Counted from the first letter of the stretch, positions 8,905 to 17,218 are shown. The stretch is 64,000 nt of DNA from Amphibacillus sediminis NBRC 103570 (GCF_001552275.1 NZ_BCQW01000004.1:1-64000); one strand, 5' to 3'. Made by a program: numbers and translations. The notes: generated by a model from the sequence alone, not told the origin.

Positions 8905-9693
8905 TTATTGTCCATAGGTTTGTAAAGGAATCAAAGCAGCATATTTTTTTTGAATCTCTTTATCTAAGCGAGAGTCAGAAATAAGCATATTTGCGTGATC
9001 GAGTGAGCCAAAGGTTGAACTAGAATCTTGATCAAACTTTGTATGATCGATAAGCGCAATTTTTAATTTAGCTCGCTGCAAATTTTCTCTTTTCGTTTTA
9101 ACCTCTTCAATGTTAAATTCTGAAAAGCCGCTTTCAATTGATAAACCTGATGCAGAAAAGAAATATTTATCAATATTAAATCGGTTTAAAATGGGATCTT
9201 GAAATTCATCATGGATCGTATTCGAGTCAGTCCTAGCAATTCCCCCCAAAATAATGACCGTTAGATTTGGATTCTGCTTTAATATCATCGCTGTAGACAA
9301 CCCATTTGTTAGGATTGTATTTCTATTTGTATAGGATGGATGAGCGAGTAACGAAGCAAATTCAAAGCATGTCGAACTCGAATCTAACAAGAGTGTATCT
9401 CTCTCATTGACTAAAGAGATGGCCACCTGAGCAATTTCCTCTTTTTCTTTTTTATTAATTGAGGCTCGAATATTATACATTAATATTTTTTCTTTATTTT
9501 CTTCCTCTTTCTTTTTGTAAATAATTCCACCATGAGTACGTTCAAAGTCATCAGAGCTTGCCATAATTTTATCCAGATCACTTCGAATTGTTGGGGCAGA
9601 AACATTAAATTTCCTTGCTAACTCTGCGACATAAACCGTTCCTTTTCTATATATCTCATTTTTAATTTTTTCTTCTCTTTCTTTTGCAAACAT
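8905..9693 (-). CDS. DeoR family sugar-operon regulator
   Basis: This 262-residue repressor has an N-terminal DeoR helix-turn-helix (about 1-60: KIKNEIYRKGTVYVAELARKFNVSAPTIRSDL) and a C-terminal sugar-phosphate sensing domain (DSSSTCFEF, LTNGLSTA and GG loop motifs). The start at 9693 has AGAGGTGG 7 nt upstream; an in-frame ATG at 9717 lies before that ribosome site. It diverges from the aldolase/PTS operon at 9857 and shares a 163-nt control region with A-rich direct repeats. By family analogy it represses that operon until a phosphorylated sugar intermediate accumulates. Confidence 0.92.
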   Translation of the reverse strand: MFAKEREEKIKNEIYRKGTVYVAELARKFNVSAPTIRSDLDKIMASSDDFERTHGGIIYKKKEEENKEKILMYNIRASINKKEKEEIAQVAISLVNERDTLLLDSSSTCFEFASLLAHPSYTNRNTILTNGLSTAMILKQNPNLTVIILGGIARTDSNTIHDEFQDPILNRFNIDKYFFSASGLSIESGFSEFNIEEVKTKRENLQRAKLKIALIDHTKFDQDSSSTFGSLDHANMLISDSRLDKEIQKKYAALIPLQTYGQ

Positions 9694-9767
9694 GAGAATG
9701 CCACCTCTAAACTTCATTTTTTATTCATTATAGATGAAAATAAAAAAAAAATAAACCTAAAAAGTTA

Positions 9768-9796
9768 TTGACTTCATCTTAATTTAGCACTATAAT
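9768..9796 (+). promoter_or_regulatory. Promoter of the aldolase/PTS operon
   Basis: TTGACT (9768-9773) and TATAAT (9791-9796) are separated by exactly 17 bp, giving a near-consensus sigma-A promoter 61 bp upstream of the aldolase start. Such a strong promoter implies tight repression. Confidence 0.85.
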
Positions 9797-9819
9797 TTAT
9801 CTTACAAAAGAAAGGAAAA

Positions 9820-9839
9820 GAAAATAAAAGAAAATAAAA
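9820..9839 (+). promoter_or_regulatory. Tandem 10-bp repeats, candidate DeoR operator
   Basis: GAAAATAAAA occurs at 9820-9829 and 9830-9839, exactly one helical turn apart, just downstream of the promoter. A third copy lies at 9736-9745, upstream of the -35 and near the regulator's own start. This spacing fits cooperative binding by a DeoR-type repressor, whose sites are often A-rich direct repeats. Confidence 0.5.
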
Positions 9840-9856
9840 AGAAAGAGGTTGTGTCT

Positions 9857-10729
9857 ATGTTAATCACAGGTAAAGAAATGTTGGATGTTGCAAAGCAAAA
9901 TCAATTTGCTGTCCCTGCATTCAATGCAGGAAGTGGTCAATTACTGACTGCAGTTATGGAAGCATGCGAAGAGGCAAAAGCACCATTTATGATGGCGATT
10001 CACCCAGCCGAATTAGCTTTTTTACGTGATAGCTTTGTCAGTCAGGTTATATATGAAGCTCAGCATTCTAAAGTTCCCGTCGCTATTCACTTAGATCATG
10101 GCGCAACACTTAAACAAGTTGTTCATGCCATTCAATTAGGATTTACTTCAGTAATGATTGACAGTTCGCACTTACCTTTTGAAGAAAACATTGCAGAGAC
10201 GAAGAAAGTGGTTGAAATTGCTCATTCGGTTGGTGTATCCGTTGAAGCTGAATTAGGCACAATTGGTGATACGGGTAACACCGTTGAAGGTGGTATGAGT
10301 GAAATCATCTATACCGATCCAGAAAAAGCACGAGAATTTGTTGAACGAACAAATATTGACTCATTGGCGATTGCTATTGGTACAGCTCACGGTATTTATC
10401 CTAAGGATGCTGAACCTAAACTTCGTCTAGACATTTTAGAGGAAATTAACAAGTTGATCGATATTCCGTTAGTTTTACATGGTGGATCAAGTAATCCAAA
10501 TCAAGAAATTGCTAGGTCTGTCGAGCTTGGCATAGCAAAAATAAATATATCTTCCGACATCAAGATTTCATTTACTAACAAGTTAAGAGAAATATTAAAT
10601 AATGGTAATTCAGAAATTCGTGAGCCTAATGTTATTTTCCCTGACTGTATTAAAGCCGCTAAACAAACGTCTCTTGAAAAAATTAAACTATTTAATACAG
10701 GTAACAAAATGGAGCTTTATAACAACTAA
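9857..10729 (+). CDS. Class II ketose-bisphosphate aldolase (fructose/tagatose type)
   Basis: This 290-residue zinc aldolase cleaves a ketose 1,6-bisphosphate or ketose 1-phosphate to DHAP and an aldehyde. The class II signatures are clear: HLDHGA (zinc His and catalytic Asp, about 80-85), MIDSSHLPFEENI, EAELGTIGD, GTAHGIY and VLHGGSSNPN. Length fits the GatY/KbaY/FbaA group. The ATG at 9857 is preferred over the GTG at 9851 because GAAAGAGG lies 8 nt before it. It is the first gene of the operon with PTS IIA/IIB/IIC and triose/tetrose enzymes. Whether it uses fructose, tagatose or a shorter 1-phosphate is not decidable here. Confidence 0.9.
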   Translation: MLITGKEMLDVAKQNQFAVPAFNAGSGQLLTAVMEACEEAKAPFMMAIHPAELAFLRDSFVSQVIYEAQHSKVPVAIHLDHGATLKQVVHAIQLGFTSVMIDSSHLPFEENIAETKKVVEIAHSVGVSVEAELGTIGDTGNTVEGGMSEIIYTDPEKAREFVERTNIDSLAIAIGTAHGIYPKDAEPKLRLDILEEINKLIDIPLVLHGGSSNPNQEIARSVELGIAKINISSDIKISFTNKLREILNNGNSEIREPNVIFPDCIKAAKQTSLEKIKLFNTGNKMELYNN

Positions 10730-10758
10730 TCTCAAAACTGAAATGACGAGGTGAGGCT

Positions 10759-11199
10759 ATGGATATTCTCAATCAAGAAATTATGGCAGTCAATTTACCA
10801 GCAACAACAAAAGAAGAGGCCATAAACACCTTAGCAAATTTGTTAAAAGAGAAAAACTATATCAGTGATGTTGCATCATTTGAAAAAGATATCTATTATC
10901 GTGAATCGCTGGGACAAACGGGCATTGGAAATTACATAGCAATTCCTCACGGCTTAAGTGAAAACGCTTTAAAAAATGGGGTTGCTATTGGAAAATTTTC
11001 AAATGAAATCGCTTGGGAAACCTTGGATGGAAAAGGAGTTAGAATTGTTTGTCTCTTCTGTGTTCAAGCTGGAGACGGTCGAGAAAATGACCATTTAAAA
11101 ATGTTAGCAAAGTTAGCAGGTAAATTAGGGAATGATGAGGTTGTGAACAAAATATTGAAAGCGGATACAGTGAGTGAATTAAAGCAAGCATTTGCTTAA
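10759..11199 (+). CDS. PTS EIIA, fructose/mannitol family
   Basis: This 146-residue cytoplasmic phosphocarrier takes phosphate from HPr and passes it to EIIB. The active histidine is H64 in AIPHG, the EIIA-Fru signature. It is a stand-alone domain, as in split Fru-type PTS systems. GAGGTGAG precedes the ATG. It works with IIB (11216) and IIC (11542). The transported sugar is unknown. The unusual enzyme set around it argues against plain fructose. Confidence 0.93.
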   Translation: MDILNQEIMAVNLPATTKEEAINTLANLLKEKNYISDVASFEKDIYYRESLGQTGIGNYIAIPHGLSENALKNGVAIGKFSNEIAWETLDGKGVRIVCLFCVQAGDGRENDHLKMLAKLAGKLGNDEVVNKILKADTVSELKQAFA

Positions 11200-11215
11200 A
11201 TGAGAGGAGAAGTTA

Positions 11216-11542
11216 ATGATGAACATTGTTGGAATTGCAGCGTGTACGGCAGGAATCGCCCATACGTATATTGCCCGGGAAAAACTAGTCACAGCAGCAC
11301 AAAAAGCTGGTCACAGCATCCATATTGAAACACAAGGCACCATTGGTGTACAAGATGAGATCCCGCAGAAATTGATAGATCAAGCTGATGTGGCGGTTAT
11401 TGCTGCTGATGTTAAGGTGAGCGGAAAAGATCGATTTAACCATATACGAATCATTGAAATTCCTACAGAAGTGGTGATTAAATCTCCTAATAAGTTTATT
11501 AAGAAGGTAGAAGAGCTTATGCAGAAGGGGGCTAATGCATAA
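11216..11542 (+). CDS. PTS EIIB, fructose family
   Basis: This 108-residue phosphotransfer protein carries the Fru-EIIB active-site loop ACTAGIAHTYIA, with the phosphorylated Cys10. It receives phosphate from EIIA and gives it to the sugar as EIIC transports it. GAGGAG lies just upstream; two consecutive ATG codons start at 11216. The stop overlaps the first base of the IIC gene, indicating translational coupling. Confidence 0.94.
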   Translation: MMNIVGIAACTAGIAHTYIAREKLVTAAQKAGHSIHIETQGTIGVQDEIPQKLIDQADVAVIAADVKVSGKDRFNHIRIIEIPTEVVIKSPNKFIKKVEELMQKGANA

Positions 11543-12651
11543 TGGTCGAGCAAACTTCAGGTAAATTATTTACCAATTTAAAGCAACATGCACTAACCGC
11601 TATTTCATATTTAATCCCAGTCGTCGTTAGTGGTGGTTTTCTGTTAGCGATTGGTAGTCTATTTGGTGGCGTAACCATTGAAAATATTCAGGATCCTTTT
11701 GGCTTTTTTGACACCATGTACACGATGGGTGGACTTATATTAGGGATGCTGCCAGTGGTTATTGCTACTGGAATTGCCTTCTCAATTGCAGATAAACCAG
11801 GAATTGCTCCAGGGTTCCTAGTCGGATTAGTGGCCATTAATATGAATTCTGGTTTTATCGGAGGCTTTGTTGGTGGTTATATTGCGGGTTATATTGCAAA
11901 ATTCCTCAAAGATAAAATGAAGGTTCCGCAATGGGCAGAGGGGCTTAAACCGATGCTGTTAATTCCATTCGCTGCCTCATTAGCTGTCGGCATCATTATG
12001 TACTATGTGTTAGGTACACCTATTTCAATTTTAACGGATGCCTTAAATAACTACCTTTTAGGCCTAGATACAAGTCAAAAATTATTATTCGGTCTGATCA
12101 TTGGTATTTTATCAAGTGTGGACTATGGTGGTCCGATTAATAAGGTTGTATTTGCTTTCTTGCTTTCACTTCAATCAGAGGGTATCAATGAACCAATGGC
12201 TGTGCTAATGCTTGCATCAATGGTTACCCCTTTCGGAATGACGATGGCGTATTTTATGCAAAAAATCTTTGGCAAAAATATTTATGTGCGAATGGAAGTT
12301 GAATCGCTTAAGACTGCATTTCCGATGGGTGTTTGTATGATTACTGAAGGATGTTATCCAATTATTTTTAATGACTTGTGGCGTTGTATCCTCTCAACAG
12401 GTATTGGGGGAGCAATTGGGGGTGCTATGAGTATGTATCTAGGTGCAGCATCTCCGGTTCCGCATGGTGGTTTATTCGCGATGGTTACGATGACCAATCC
12501 TTTAGCATGGTTAGCTTCATTATTGGTAGGCTCATTAGCTACTGCCATTGTTTTATATGTACTGAAAAAGCCAGTCGCATTAGATGATATAAAAGAGCTA
12601 ACAGAAGAGGATGAGCGAGAAATTGATTTTGAAGAGTTGAAAATTACCTAA
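11542..12651 (+). CDS. PTS EIIC, fructose family permease
   Basis: This 369-residue membrane permease has about nine hydrophobic segments and Fru-EIIC patterns (SYLIPVVVSGGFLLAIG near the N-terminus; ITEGCYPIIFND; GAASPVPHGG). In family members, ITEGAIPF and the PHGG loop line the sugar site. Here the motif reads ITEGCYPI, which may reflect another substrate. The acidic C-terminal tail (DDIKELTEEDEREIDFEELK) is cytoplasmic. Together with IIA and IIB it should import and phosphorylate a ketose or related sugar, usually at C1. Confidence 0.93.
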   Translation: MVEQTSGKLFTNLKQHALTAISYLIPVVVSGGFLLAIGSLFGGVTIENIQDPFGFFDTMYTMGGLILGMLPVVIATGIAFSIADKPGIAPGFLVGLVAINMNSGFIGGFVGGYIAGYIAKFLKDKMKVPQWAEGLKPMLLIPFAASLAVGIIMYYVLGTPISILTDALNNYLLGLDTSQKLLFGLIIGILSSVDYGGPINKVVFAFLLSLQSEGINEPMAVLMLASMVTPFGMTMAYFMQKIFGKNIYVRMEVESLKTAFPMGVCMITEGCYPIIFNDLWRCILSTGIGGAIGGAMSMYLGAASPVPHGGLFAMVTMTNPLAWLASLLVGSLATAIVLYVLKKPVALDDIKELTEEDEREIDFEELKIT

Positions 12652-12674
12652 TAAACATATTGGAGGGCGCAAAG

Positions 12675-13220
12675 ATGACGACAGTATCTAATGCATATAA
12701 AGCGCGTGTAAAAGAAATCTTTCTAAAATCTCAAATTGTTTTAACCGAGCAAGAGCTAGCAAGTATTGATTATGCTGAATTTGGATTAGACAATATTGAA
12801 GAAGAAGGATTAAATCTAATTTTATATGTGAATAACGATCGTTACTGTGCAAAGGAAATGGCGCTATTACCTAACCAGGCTTGCCCAGAGCACTGGCATC
12901 CTGATTTGGAGAATCGCGAAGGGAAGCAAGAGACCTTCAGGTGCCGTTGGGGAGAGGTATACTTGTATGTTGAATCAGATAAACAGCTTGTACCAGAGCA
13001 AATAAGTGTATCAATACCTGAAAAACATAAACCATATTATACAGCAAGTAAAGAGATTCACTTAAAGGCTGGTGATCAATATACTATTGCCCCACGTACA
13101 AAGCATTGGTTTAAAGCAGGAAGTGAAGGCGCGGTCATTAGTGAGTTTTCTTCTCCGAGCTTTGATGAATTTGATTTATTCACAAATCCAAATGTAAAAA
13201 GAGCCATTAGAGATAGATAA
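12675..13220 (+). CDS. D-lyxose ketol-isomerase-like cupin
   Basis: This 181-residue cupin resembles D-lyxose isomerase, which interconverts D-lyxose and D-xylulose (and D-mannose and D-fructose). The metal-binding signature CPEHWHPDLENREGKQET supplies His and Glu ligands (about 71-86), and the second cupin motif PRTKHWFKAG supplies another His. The ATG at 12675 has GGAGGG 7 nt upstream; a TTG at 12660 lies before that site. It may isomerise the free sugar or a phosphorylated form inside this operon. Family assignment is good; substrate is inferred only from homology. Confidence 0.85.
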   Translation: MTTVSNAYKARVKEIFLKSQIVLTEQELASIDYAEFGLDNIEEEGLNLILYVNNDRYCAKEMALLPNQACPEHWHPDLENREGKQETFRCRWGEVYLYVESDKQLVPEQISVSIPEKHKPYYTASKEIHLKAGDQYTIAPRTKHWFKAGSEGAVISEFSSPSFDEFDLFTNPNVKRAIRDR

Positions 13221-13234
13221 ATTCTGAATCGATT

Positions 13235-13279
13235 GAAAACGCCTAAGTGGTAGATAAGTATCTATTTAAAGGCGTTTTC
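13235..13279 (+). terminator. Intra-operon hairpin before dhaK
   Basis: The perfect 10-bp arms GAAAACGCCT (13235-13244) and AGGCGTTTTC (13270-13279) enclose a loop with a further AGATA/TATCT pairing. No long U-tract follows. It could be an attenuating terminator or an RNA-processing site that sets different levels for upstream PTS genes and downstream kinase genes. Confidence 0.5.
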
Positions 13280-13317
13280 AAAGTTTTACAATTGATAGAT
13301 AACAAGGAGGGGACTCA

Positions 13318-14325
13318 GTGAAAAAAATTTTAAATCAACGAGAGACAATCATTACTGATATGTTAAAGGGTTTTGTTAAAGCTGAAAAAGACCATATTGC
13401 TGTATCGAAGGAAAATGATCGGGTTTTGTATCGTAAAGAAAAGCAGGAGGGGAAGGTAGGTATTGTCATCGGTGGCGGCAGCGGTCACGAGCCCTTATTC
13501 TTTGGTCTTTTAGGTAAAAATTTAGCTGATGCTGTTGCTGTAGGAAATGTGTTTGCCGCACCAACACCGCAAACTGTTTTGGCGGCTATTCACGAAGCCA
13601 ATCAAGGGGAGGGTGTCATTTGCTTATTTGGGAACTATGCAGGTGATGTATTGAATTTTGATTTAGCCAAGGAAATGGCAGACACAGAAGGAATTGCAGT
13701 AGTGAATCTGGCTGTTAGTGATGATATAGCTTCTGCTCCAAAGGAATATCAAGTAGACCGTAGAGGCATAGCTGGCGATTTATTTGTGATAAAGGAAGTA
13801 GCTGCAGCAGCTGCTAAAGGTTACTCATTAGAGAGATGTCAAAGGATTGCCCAAGAATGTAATCAGCGGACTTATTCAATTGGGGTAGGGATTAAATCAG
13901 GAACAAATCCCCTCAATGGGAAGCCAAGTTTTATTTTGAATGATGACGAAATTGAATATGGCTTAGGTATCCATGGTGAGCCTGGAATAGAAAAAATGCC
14001 AATTGTTTCAGCGAAAGATCTCATTAAAAAGATGTACCTCGCTCTTGACCAAGAGATAAAGGCTTATGTGGAAAAAGAAGTGATTGTCTGTGTAAATGGT
14101 CTAGGTTCTACTACTTTAATGGAGTTGTATATTATCACGAATGAATTAATTGATCTTTTGGAAAATAAGGGATTTTTAGTCATGGATACGGTTGTCGGCA
14201 ACTTTTGTACGACTCAAGAAATGGCTGGTTTTTCACTCACTGTGCAAATATTAACAGAAGAACTAAAAGAACTCTATCAAATGGAAGCGACGAGTCCCCA
14301 CTACTTTCATAAGGAGGGCTATTAA
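13318..14325 (+). CDS. dhaK: Dihydroxyacetone kinase-type subunit K (DhaK-like)
   Basis: This 335-residue protein is the substrate-binding subunit of a Dak-type kinase. The motif GGGSGHEP (H57) and the covalent-substrate histidine H219 in GIHGEPG are present, as is GNYAGD (Asp110). In this fold the histidine forms a hemiaminal with a short ketose such as dihydroxyacetone or erythrulose. Start is GTG after AAGGAGGGG. The stop overlaps the dhaL start by one base. No DhaM phosphodonor gene lies nearby, so either a distant DhaM or ATP is used. A tetrulose kinase role is possible given the isomerases that follow. Confidence 0.9.
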   Translation: MKKILNQRETIITDMLKGFVKAEKDHIAVSKENDRVLYRKEKQEGKVGIVIGGGSGHEPLFFGLLGKNLADAVAVGNVFAAPTPQTVLAAIHEANQGEGVICLFGNYAGDVLNFDLAKEMADTEGIAVVNLAVSDDIASAPKEYQVDRRGIAGDLFVIKEVAAAAAKGYSLERCQRIAQECNQRTYSIGVGIKSGTNPLNGKPSFILNDDEIEYGLGIHGEPGIEKMPIVSAKDLIKKMYLALDQEIKAYVEKEVIVCVNGLGSTTLMELYIITNELIDLLENKGFLVMDTVVGNFCTTQEMAGFSLTVQILTEELKELYQMEATSPHYFHKEGY

Positions 14326-14966
14326 TGTGTAATCAGTTAACGATCCAACAGGTAAAAGACATGCTACTTCATATTGCGGACGTATTGATTCAAAAGGAAG
14401 ACGAGTTAGGAGAGATTGATCGACATATTGGTGATGGTGATCATGGAACTGGAATGGCTACTGGTGCGCGAGCCATTCAAAAAGAACTAAAAGAGCAAGA
14501 GTCAACAAGTGTTAACCAAGTCTTTCGACAATCTGGTATTGCTATGATGGAATCCATGGGTGGTGCATCTGGCGTACTGTTTAGTAGCTTATTTTTAGCA
14601 CTGGGAAAAATAGAGCCTGAAGCACCTGAAATAGACGTGGCCAGCTTTTCCGATGGCGTCAGTCAAGCTGTTAAAGATATAAAAATAAGAGGCAGAGCCG
14701 GTCTTGGAGACAAAACAATGCTTGATGCGTTAGAGCCTGCAAGCGTAGCTTTAATAGAAAATAAAAATTCGACTTTTGTAGAGGCTTTGGCGGCTGCCAA
14801 AAGTGCGGCACAACAGGGAGTCGAAAATACCAAAGGCTATGTCGCAAAATTTGGTCGAGCAAAGTTTTTAGGAGAACGTTCGCTCGGTTATCAAGATCCA
14901 GGTGCAACCTCTATCGCTATGATTATCAATGAGATGTATCAATTCGTAAAGGAGGAGTTCAAATGA
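14325..14966 (+). CDS. dhaL: Dihydroxyacetone kinase-type subunit L (DhaL-like)
   Basis: This 213-residue nucleotide-binding subunit is the partner of DhaK. The Mg2+/ADP site IGDGDHGTGM and the GGASGVLFSSLFLALG helix start are intact, as is DKTMLDALEPA. In PTS-linked enzymes its bound ADP is rephosphorylated by DhaM; ATP-dependent relatives exchange nucleotide. AAGGAGGG precedes the ATG, and the stop overlaps the next gene (ATGA), so the kinase and both isomerases are translationally coupled. Confidence 0.93.
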   Translation: MCNQLTIQQVKDMLLHIADVLIQKEDELGEIDRHIGDGDHGTGMATGARAIQKELKEQESTSVNQVFRQSGIAMMESMGGASGVLFSSLFLALGKIEPEAPEIDVASFSDGVSQAVKDIKIRGRAGLGDKTMLDALEPASVALIENKNSTFVEALAAAKSAAQQGVENTKGYVAKFGRAKFLGERSLGYQDPGATSIAMIINEMYQFVKEEFK

Positions 14967-15418
14967 GAATAGGATTTGGGGCAGATCATAATGCTTTTCA
15001 ATTTAAAGAAGAGTTATTAGCATACGTCAAAGAGTTAGGCTATGAAGTCGTTGATTTTGGTTCATATAGTGAAGACGACATTGATTACCCTAATATCGCG
15101 TTTCAAGTATCAAAGGCGATAAAAGATAAAGAAATTGATCGAGGGATTTTATGCTGTGGTACAGGAATTGGGATGGCGATTGCAGCAAATAAAGTTTCAG
15201 GAATTCGTGCTGCCCAAATATTCGAGTCGTATGGCGCACAGAGAGCTCAATTAAGCAATGATGCGCAGATTATTACCTTTGGTGCATTTGTGCAAGGCAT
15301 CGCCTCAGCAAAAGAACTTGCCAAAGAGTATTTAGCCAATGGCTTTCAATCAGGGACAGGTTCAGAACGAAAGATCAATCAAATCTGTCAATATGAACAA
15401 CAAGCTCTTGGTGAGTAA
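14963..15418 (+). CDS. RpiB/LacAB family sugar-phosphate isomerase
   Basis: This 151-residue enzyme belongs to the RpiB/LacA family, which interconverts aldose and ketose phosphates. The N-terminal GADHNAFQFKE and the catalytic cysteine loop CCGTGIGM (C64-C65) are clear. Known activities include ribose-5-phosphate, galactose-6-phosphate and erythrulose-4-phosphate isomerisation. Its coupling with a Dak-type kinase and a TIM-like gene matches gene sets known for tetritol breakdown (EryI/LerI type), so D-erythrulose-4-phosphate to D-erythrose-4-phosphate is a reasonable hypothesis, not a demonstrated role. Confidence 0.9.
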   Translation: MRIGFGADHNAFQFKEELLAYVKELGYEVVDFGSYSEDDIDYPNIAFQVSKAIKDKEIDRGILCCGTGIGMAIAANKVSGIRAAQIFESYGAQRAQLSNDAQIITFGAFVQGIASAKELAKEYLANGFQSGTGSERKINQICQYEQQALGE

Positions 15419-15419
15419 T

Positions 15420-16199
15420 ATGGATAGAAAACCAGTTGTTGGGATCAGTCTAAAGCTCTATTTGAATACGGTGGAAAAAACACGTGCATATGTACAGCAA
15501 TTGAAGGAGCTTTGCCAAGACATATCGAATGTTGAGATTTTTATCTTCCCAAGTTTAGGAACGATATCAGGCGTTGCCGAGCTATTAGAGAATACGGATA
15601 TCGGTTACGGGGCACAGAATATTGCACCTGTTGCCAATGGAGCGTTTACAGGAGAATATTCGATTGAATCGTTATTGGAATGTGGGGGTTCATTGGTGGA
15701 ATTAGGTCATGCAGAGCGGCGAGCTAACTTTAATGAAACCGATGCGATGATTAACCAGAAGGTACGCTTGGTGCTTGAAAACGGAATGACACCAGTATTA
15801 TGCATTGGCGAATCAATCGAGCAAAAGGAACGGATCAGCGATCATTTACGACAACAATTATTATCCAACTTAGCAGCAATTGATTCAGTAGAGCTTGAGA
15901 AAGTCATTATTGCCTACGAACCGATTTGGTCGATTGGTCAGCCAGAAGCAGCCTCGCCAAAGTATGTTCATACGATTCATAAAATGATCCGACAACTGCT
16001 AAATGAACTTTATGGACAAAAGGTTTCAGAGAAAGTACGTATTATCTATGGTGGTTCAGTAAGTAAAGAAAATGCGGGTGCTATTATTGCTAATGAGAAT
16101 GTCGATGGTGTATTTGTTGGTCGATTTGGCCACGATCCAGTTAATTTTAAAGCCATTATAGAAGAAGTAGCAAAAGATAAGCTAATCAGTGAATCTTAG
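15420..16199 (+). CDS. Triosephosphate isomerase-like protein, non-canonical active site
   Basis: This 259-residue TIM-barrel protein keeps the catalytic Lys12, His97 and Glu167 (AYEPIW). Other conserved positions differ from canonical TpiA: the NWK triad reads S-L-K, GHSERR reads GHAERR, and loop 6 reads SIGQPEAAS rather than AIGTGK. The phosphate-binding YGGSV and GVFVG motifs remain. The start at 15420 lies one base after the rpiB stop. It is probably a second, specialised isomerase in the operon, for example for a tetrulose phosphate as in LerI. Housekeeping tpiA would normally sit in the gapA-pgk cluster. Confidence 0.88.
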   Translation: MDRKPVVGISLKLYLNTVEKTRAYVQQLKELCQDISNVEIFIFPSLGTISGVAELLENTDIGYGAQNIAPVANGAFTGEYSIESLLECGGSLVELGHAERRANFNETDAMINQKVRLVLENGMTPVLCIGESIEQKERISDHLRQQLLSNLAAIDSVELEKVIIAYEPIWSIGQPEAASPKYVHTIHKMIRQLLNELYGQKVSEKVRIIYGGSVSKENAGAIIANENVDGVFVGRFGHDPVNFKAIIEEVAKDKLISES

Positions 16200-16484
16200 T
16201 TTGAAAGATAGAGTCATTAAGATTAGTCTGTAACGAATAATAGAGAAGAATGATTTTTTAGATGCTAGCAAAGCACTGAGTGATCATTAAAAGTTTTTAT
16301 AGTAACTGATTAAGTGTTAAGTTGAACGCCTGGACGGCTACTTTAATCTTTTTAATTAAACAAACGATGAATCCGTTAATTCATAACAACGATGAGTTAA
16401 CGGAATTCTATTGATGTGCTAGCGGATAGAGCAAGCAGCTTGTGCATGATTTGGAAAGAAGCTTTGACCAAATTATCCTCGTAA
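16200..16484. other. Intergenic region after the catabolic operon
   Basis: There is one hairpin of about 13 bp (arms near 16370-16383 and 16391-16404, CCGTTAA/TTAACGG at the core) without a strong U-tract; it may stop the operon. Otherwise I see nothing up to the repeat at 16485. Confidence 0.35.
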
Positions 16485-16640
16485 TTTATCGCAGTGTGAC
16501 TGGCTGGGGCTGCGATTACTCGCCCCATCGAAGGGCTTTTGTAAGCCTCCCACATCAAGAAATAAGGGAGCATGTCATCAACGTCTGCACGAGCACATCC
16601 TATCCGTCGAAACCCCCACTGAACGAAGTTTCACTTTATT
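16485..16640 (+). repeat. Dispersed repeat family 1, copy A
   Basis: This copy begins TTATCGCAGTGTGACTGGCT, contains the GGGGCTGCG..CGCCCC hairpin, and ends ACTGAACGAAGTTTCACTTT. The central part present in copies B and C (from GTCTAAGTGGG to GTCGTGTCGC) is missing. It is thus an internal deletion derivative of about 155 bp. Confidence 0.85.
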
Positions 16641-16745
16641 TACCAAATCAATGATAGACTATCTTTTTTTAATGATTAGGTCTATTTGTTTAAAATGAAT
16701 GGTTGTGCTATGCTAAAAAAAATATCCGATTTGGGAGTGACGATC

Positions 16746-17126
16746 ATGCTTGAACTGATTAAAAAGCGGATGGAACATTTTGAGCAGGTGGGCAATCAAT
16801 TAGCTGGAGCCAAAGTCTATTATCGAGATGATTGGCAAGTGATTTATTTTGATCTATTAGGCAAACAATTTGGTTTGATGACGCCGGAACCATCCGCTGA
16901 TGCCATTATTACGTTAAAAGGATTACCCGAAGACAATGAATTTTTACGAAGTACCCATAGTGATGTCACCCCCGGTTATTATGCGAATAAGGTGCATTGG
17001 AATTCGATTAAGTTGGCAACAGATCAATTATCGGATCAAGAAATTGAGCAATTGATTGTGCAATCCTATCAGCTGGTCTATCAAAAATTAACTAAAAAAG
17101 ATCAGGCAAAGATTAATCAACGATAA
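16746..17126 (+). CDS. MmcQ/YjbR family protein
   Basis: This 126-residue protein has the YjbR fold, a small double-wing domain once likened to DNA-binding proteins. The family pattern PGYYANKVHWNSI followed by a C-terminal SYQLVYQKLTKK is visible. Function is not established for the family. The ATG at 16746 follows GGGAGTG; upstream ATGs in frame have no ribosome site. It stands alone between the catabolic operon and the acetyltransferase gene. Confidence 0.85.
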   Translation: MLELIKKRMEHFEQVGNQLAGAKVYYRDDWQVIYFDLLGKQFGLMTPEPSADAIITLKGLPEDNEFLRSTHSDVTPGYYANKVHWNSIKLATDQLSDQEIEQLIVQSYQLVYQKLTKKDQAKINQR

Positions 17127-17218
17127 GTGAGCAAAGTCCAATTTATAGTGCAGGAGGTGGCTTGATGCGTGTGCTAAACTAAATATCTTAAAATAAAGTA
17201 AAGAAAGGGTATTTAGTA

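Noticed and set aside
13235-13279. Arms GAAAACGCCT/AGGCGTTTTC as paired cre sites
   Set aside because: Each arm resembles half a cre but differs at two core positions. The perfect pairing argues for an RNA hairpin instead.
15420-16199. Calling this gene housekeeping tpiA
   Set aside because: Changed residues near the active site and linkage to DhaKL and an RpiB-like gene suggest a specialised isomerase, so no tpiA symbol is given.
16442-16654. Short plus-strand ORF through repeat copy A; similar ORFs at 28173-28358 and 32238-32459
   Set aside because: They read the same repeat module in differing lengths and frames, have no ribosome sites, and are broken in copies D, E and F. They are repeat sequence, not genes.
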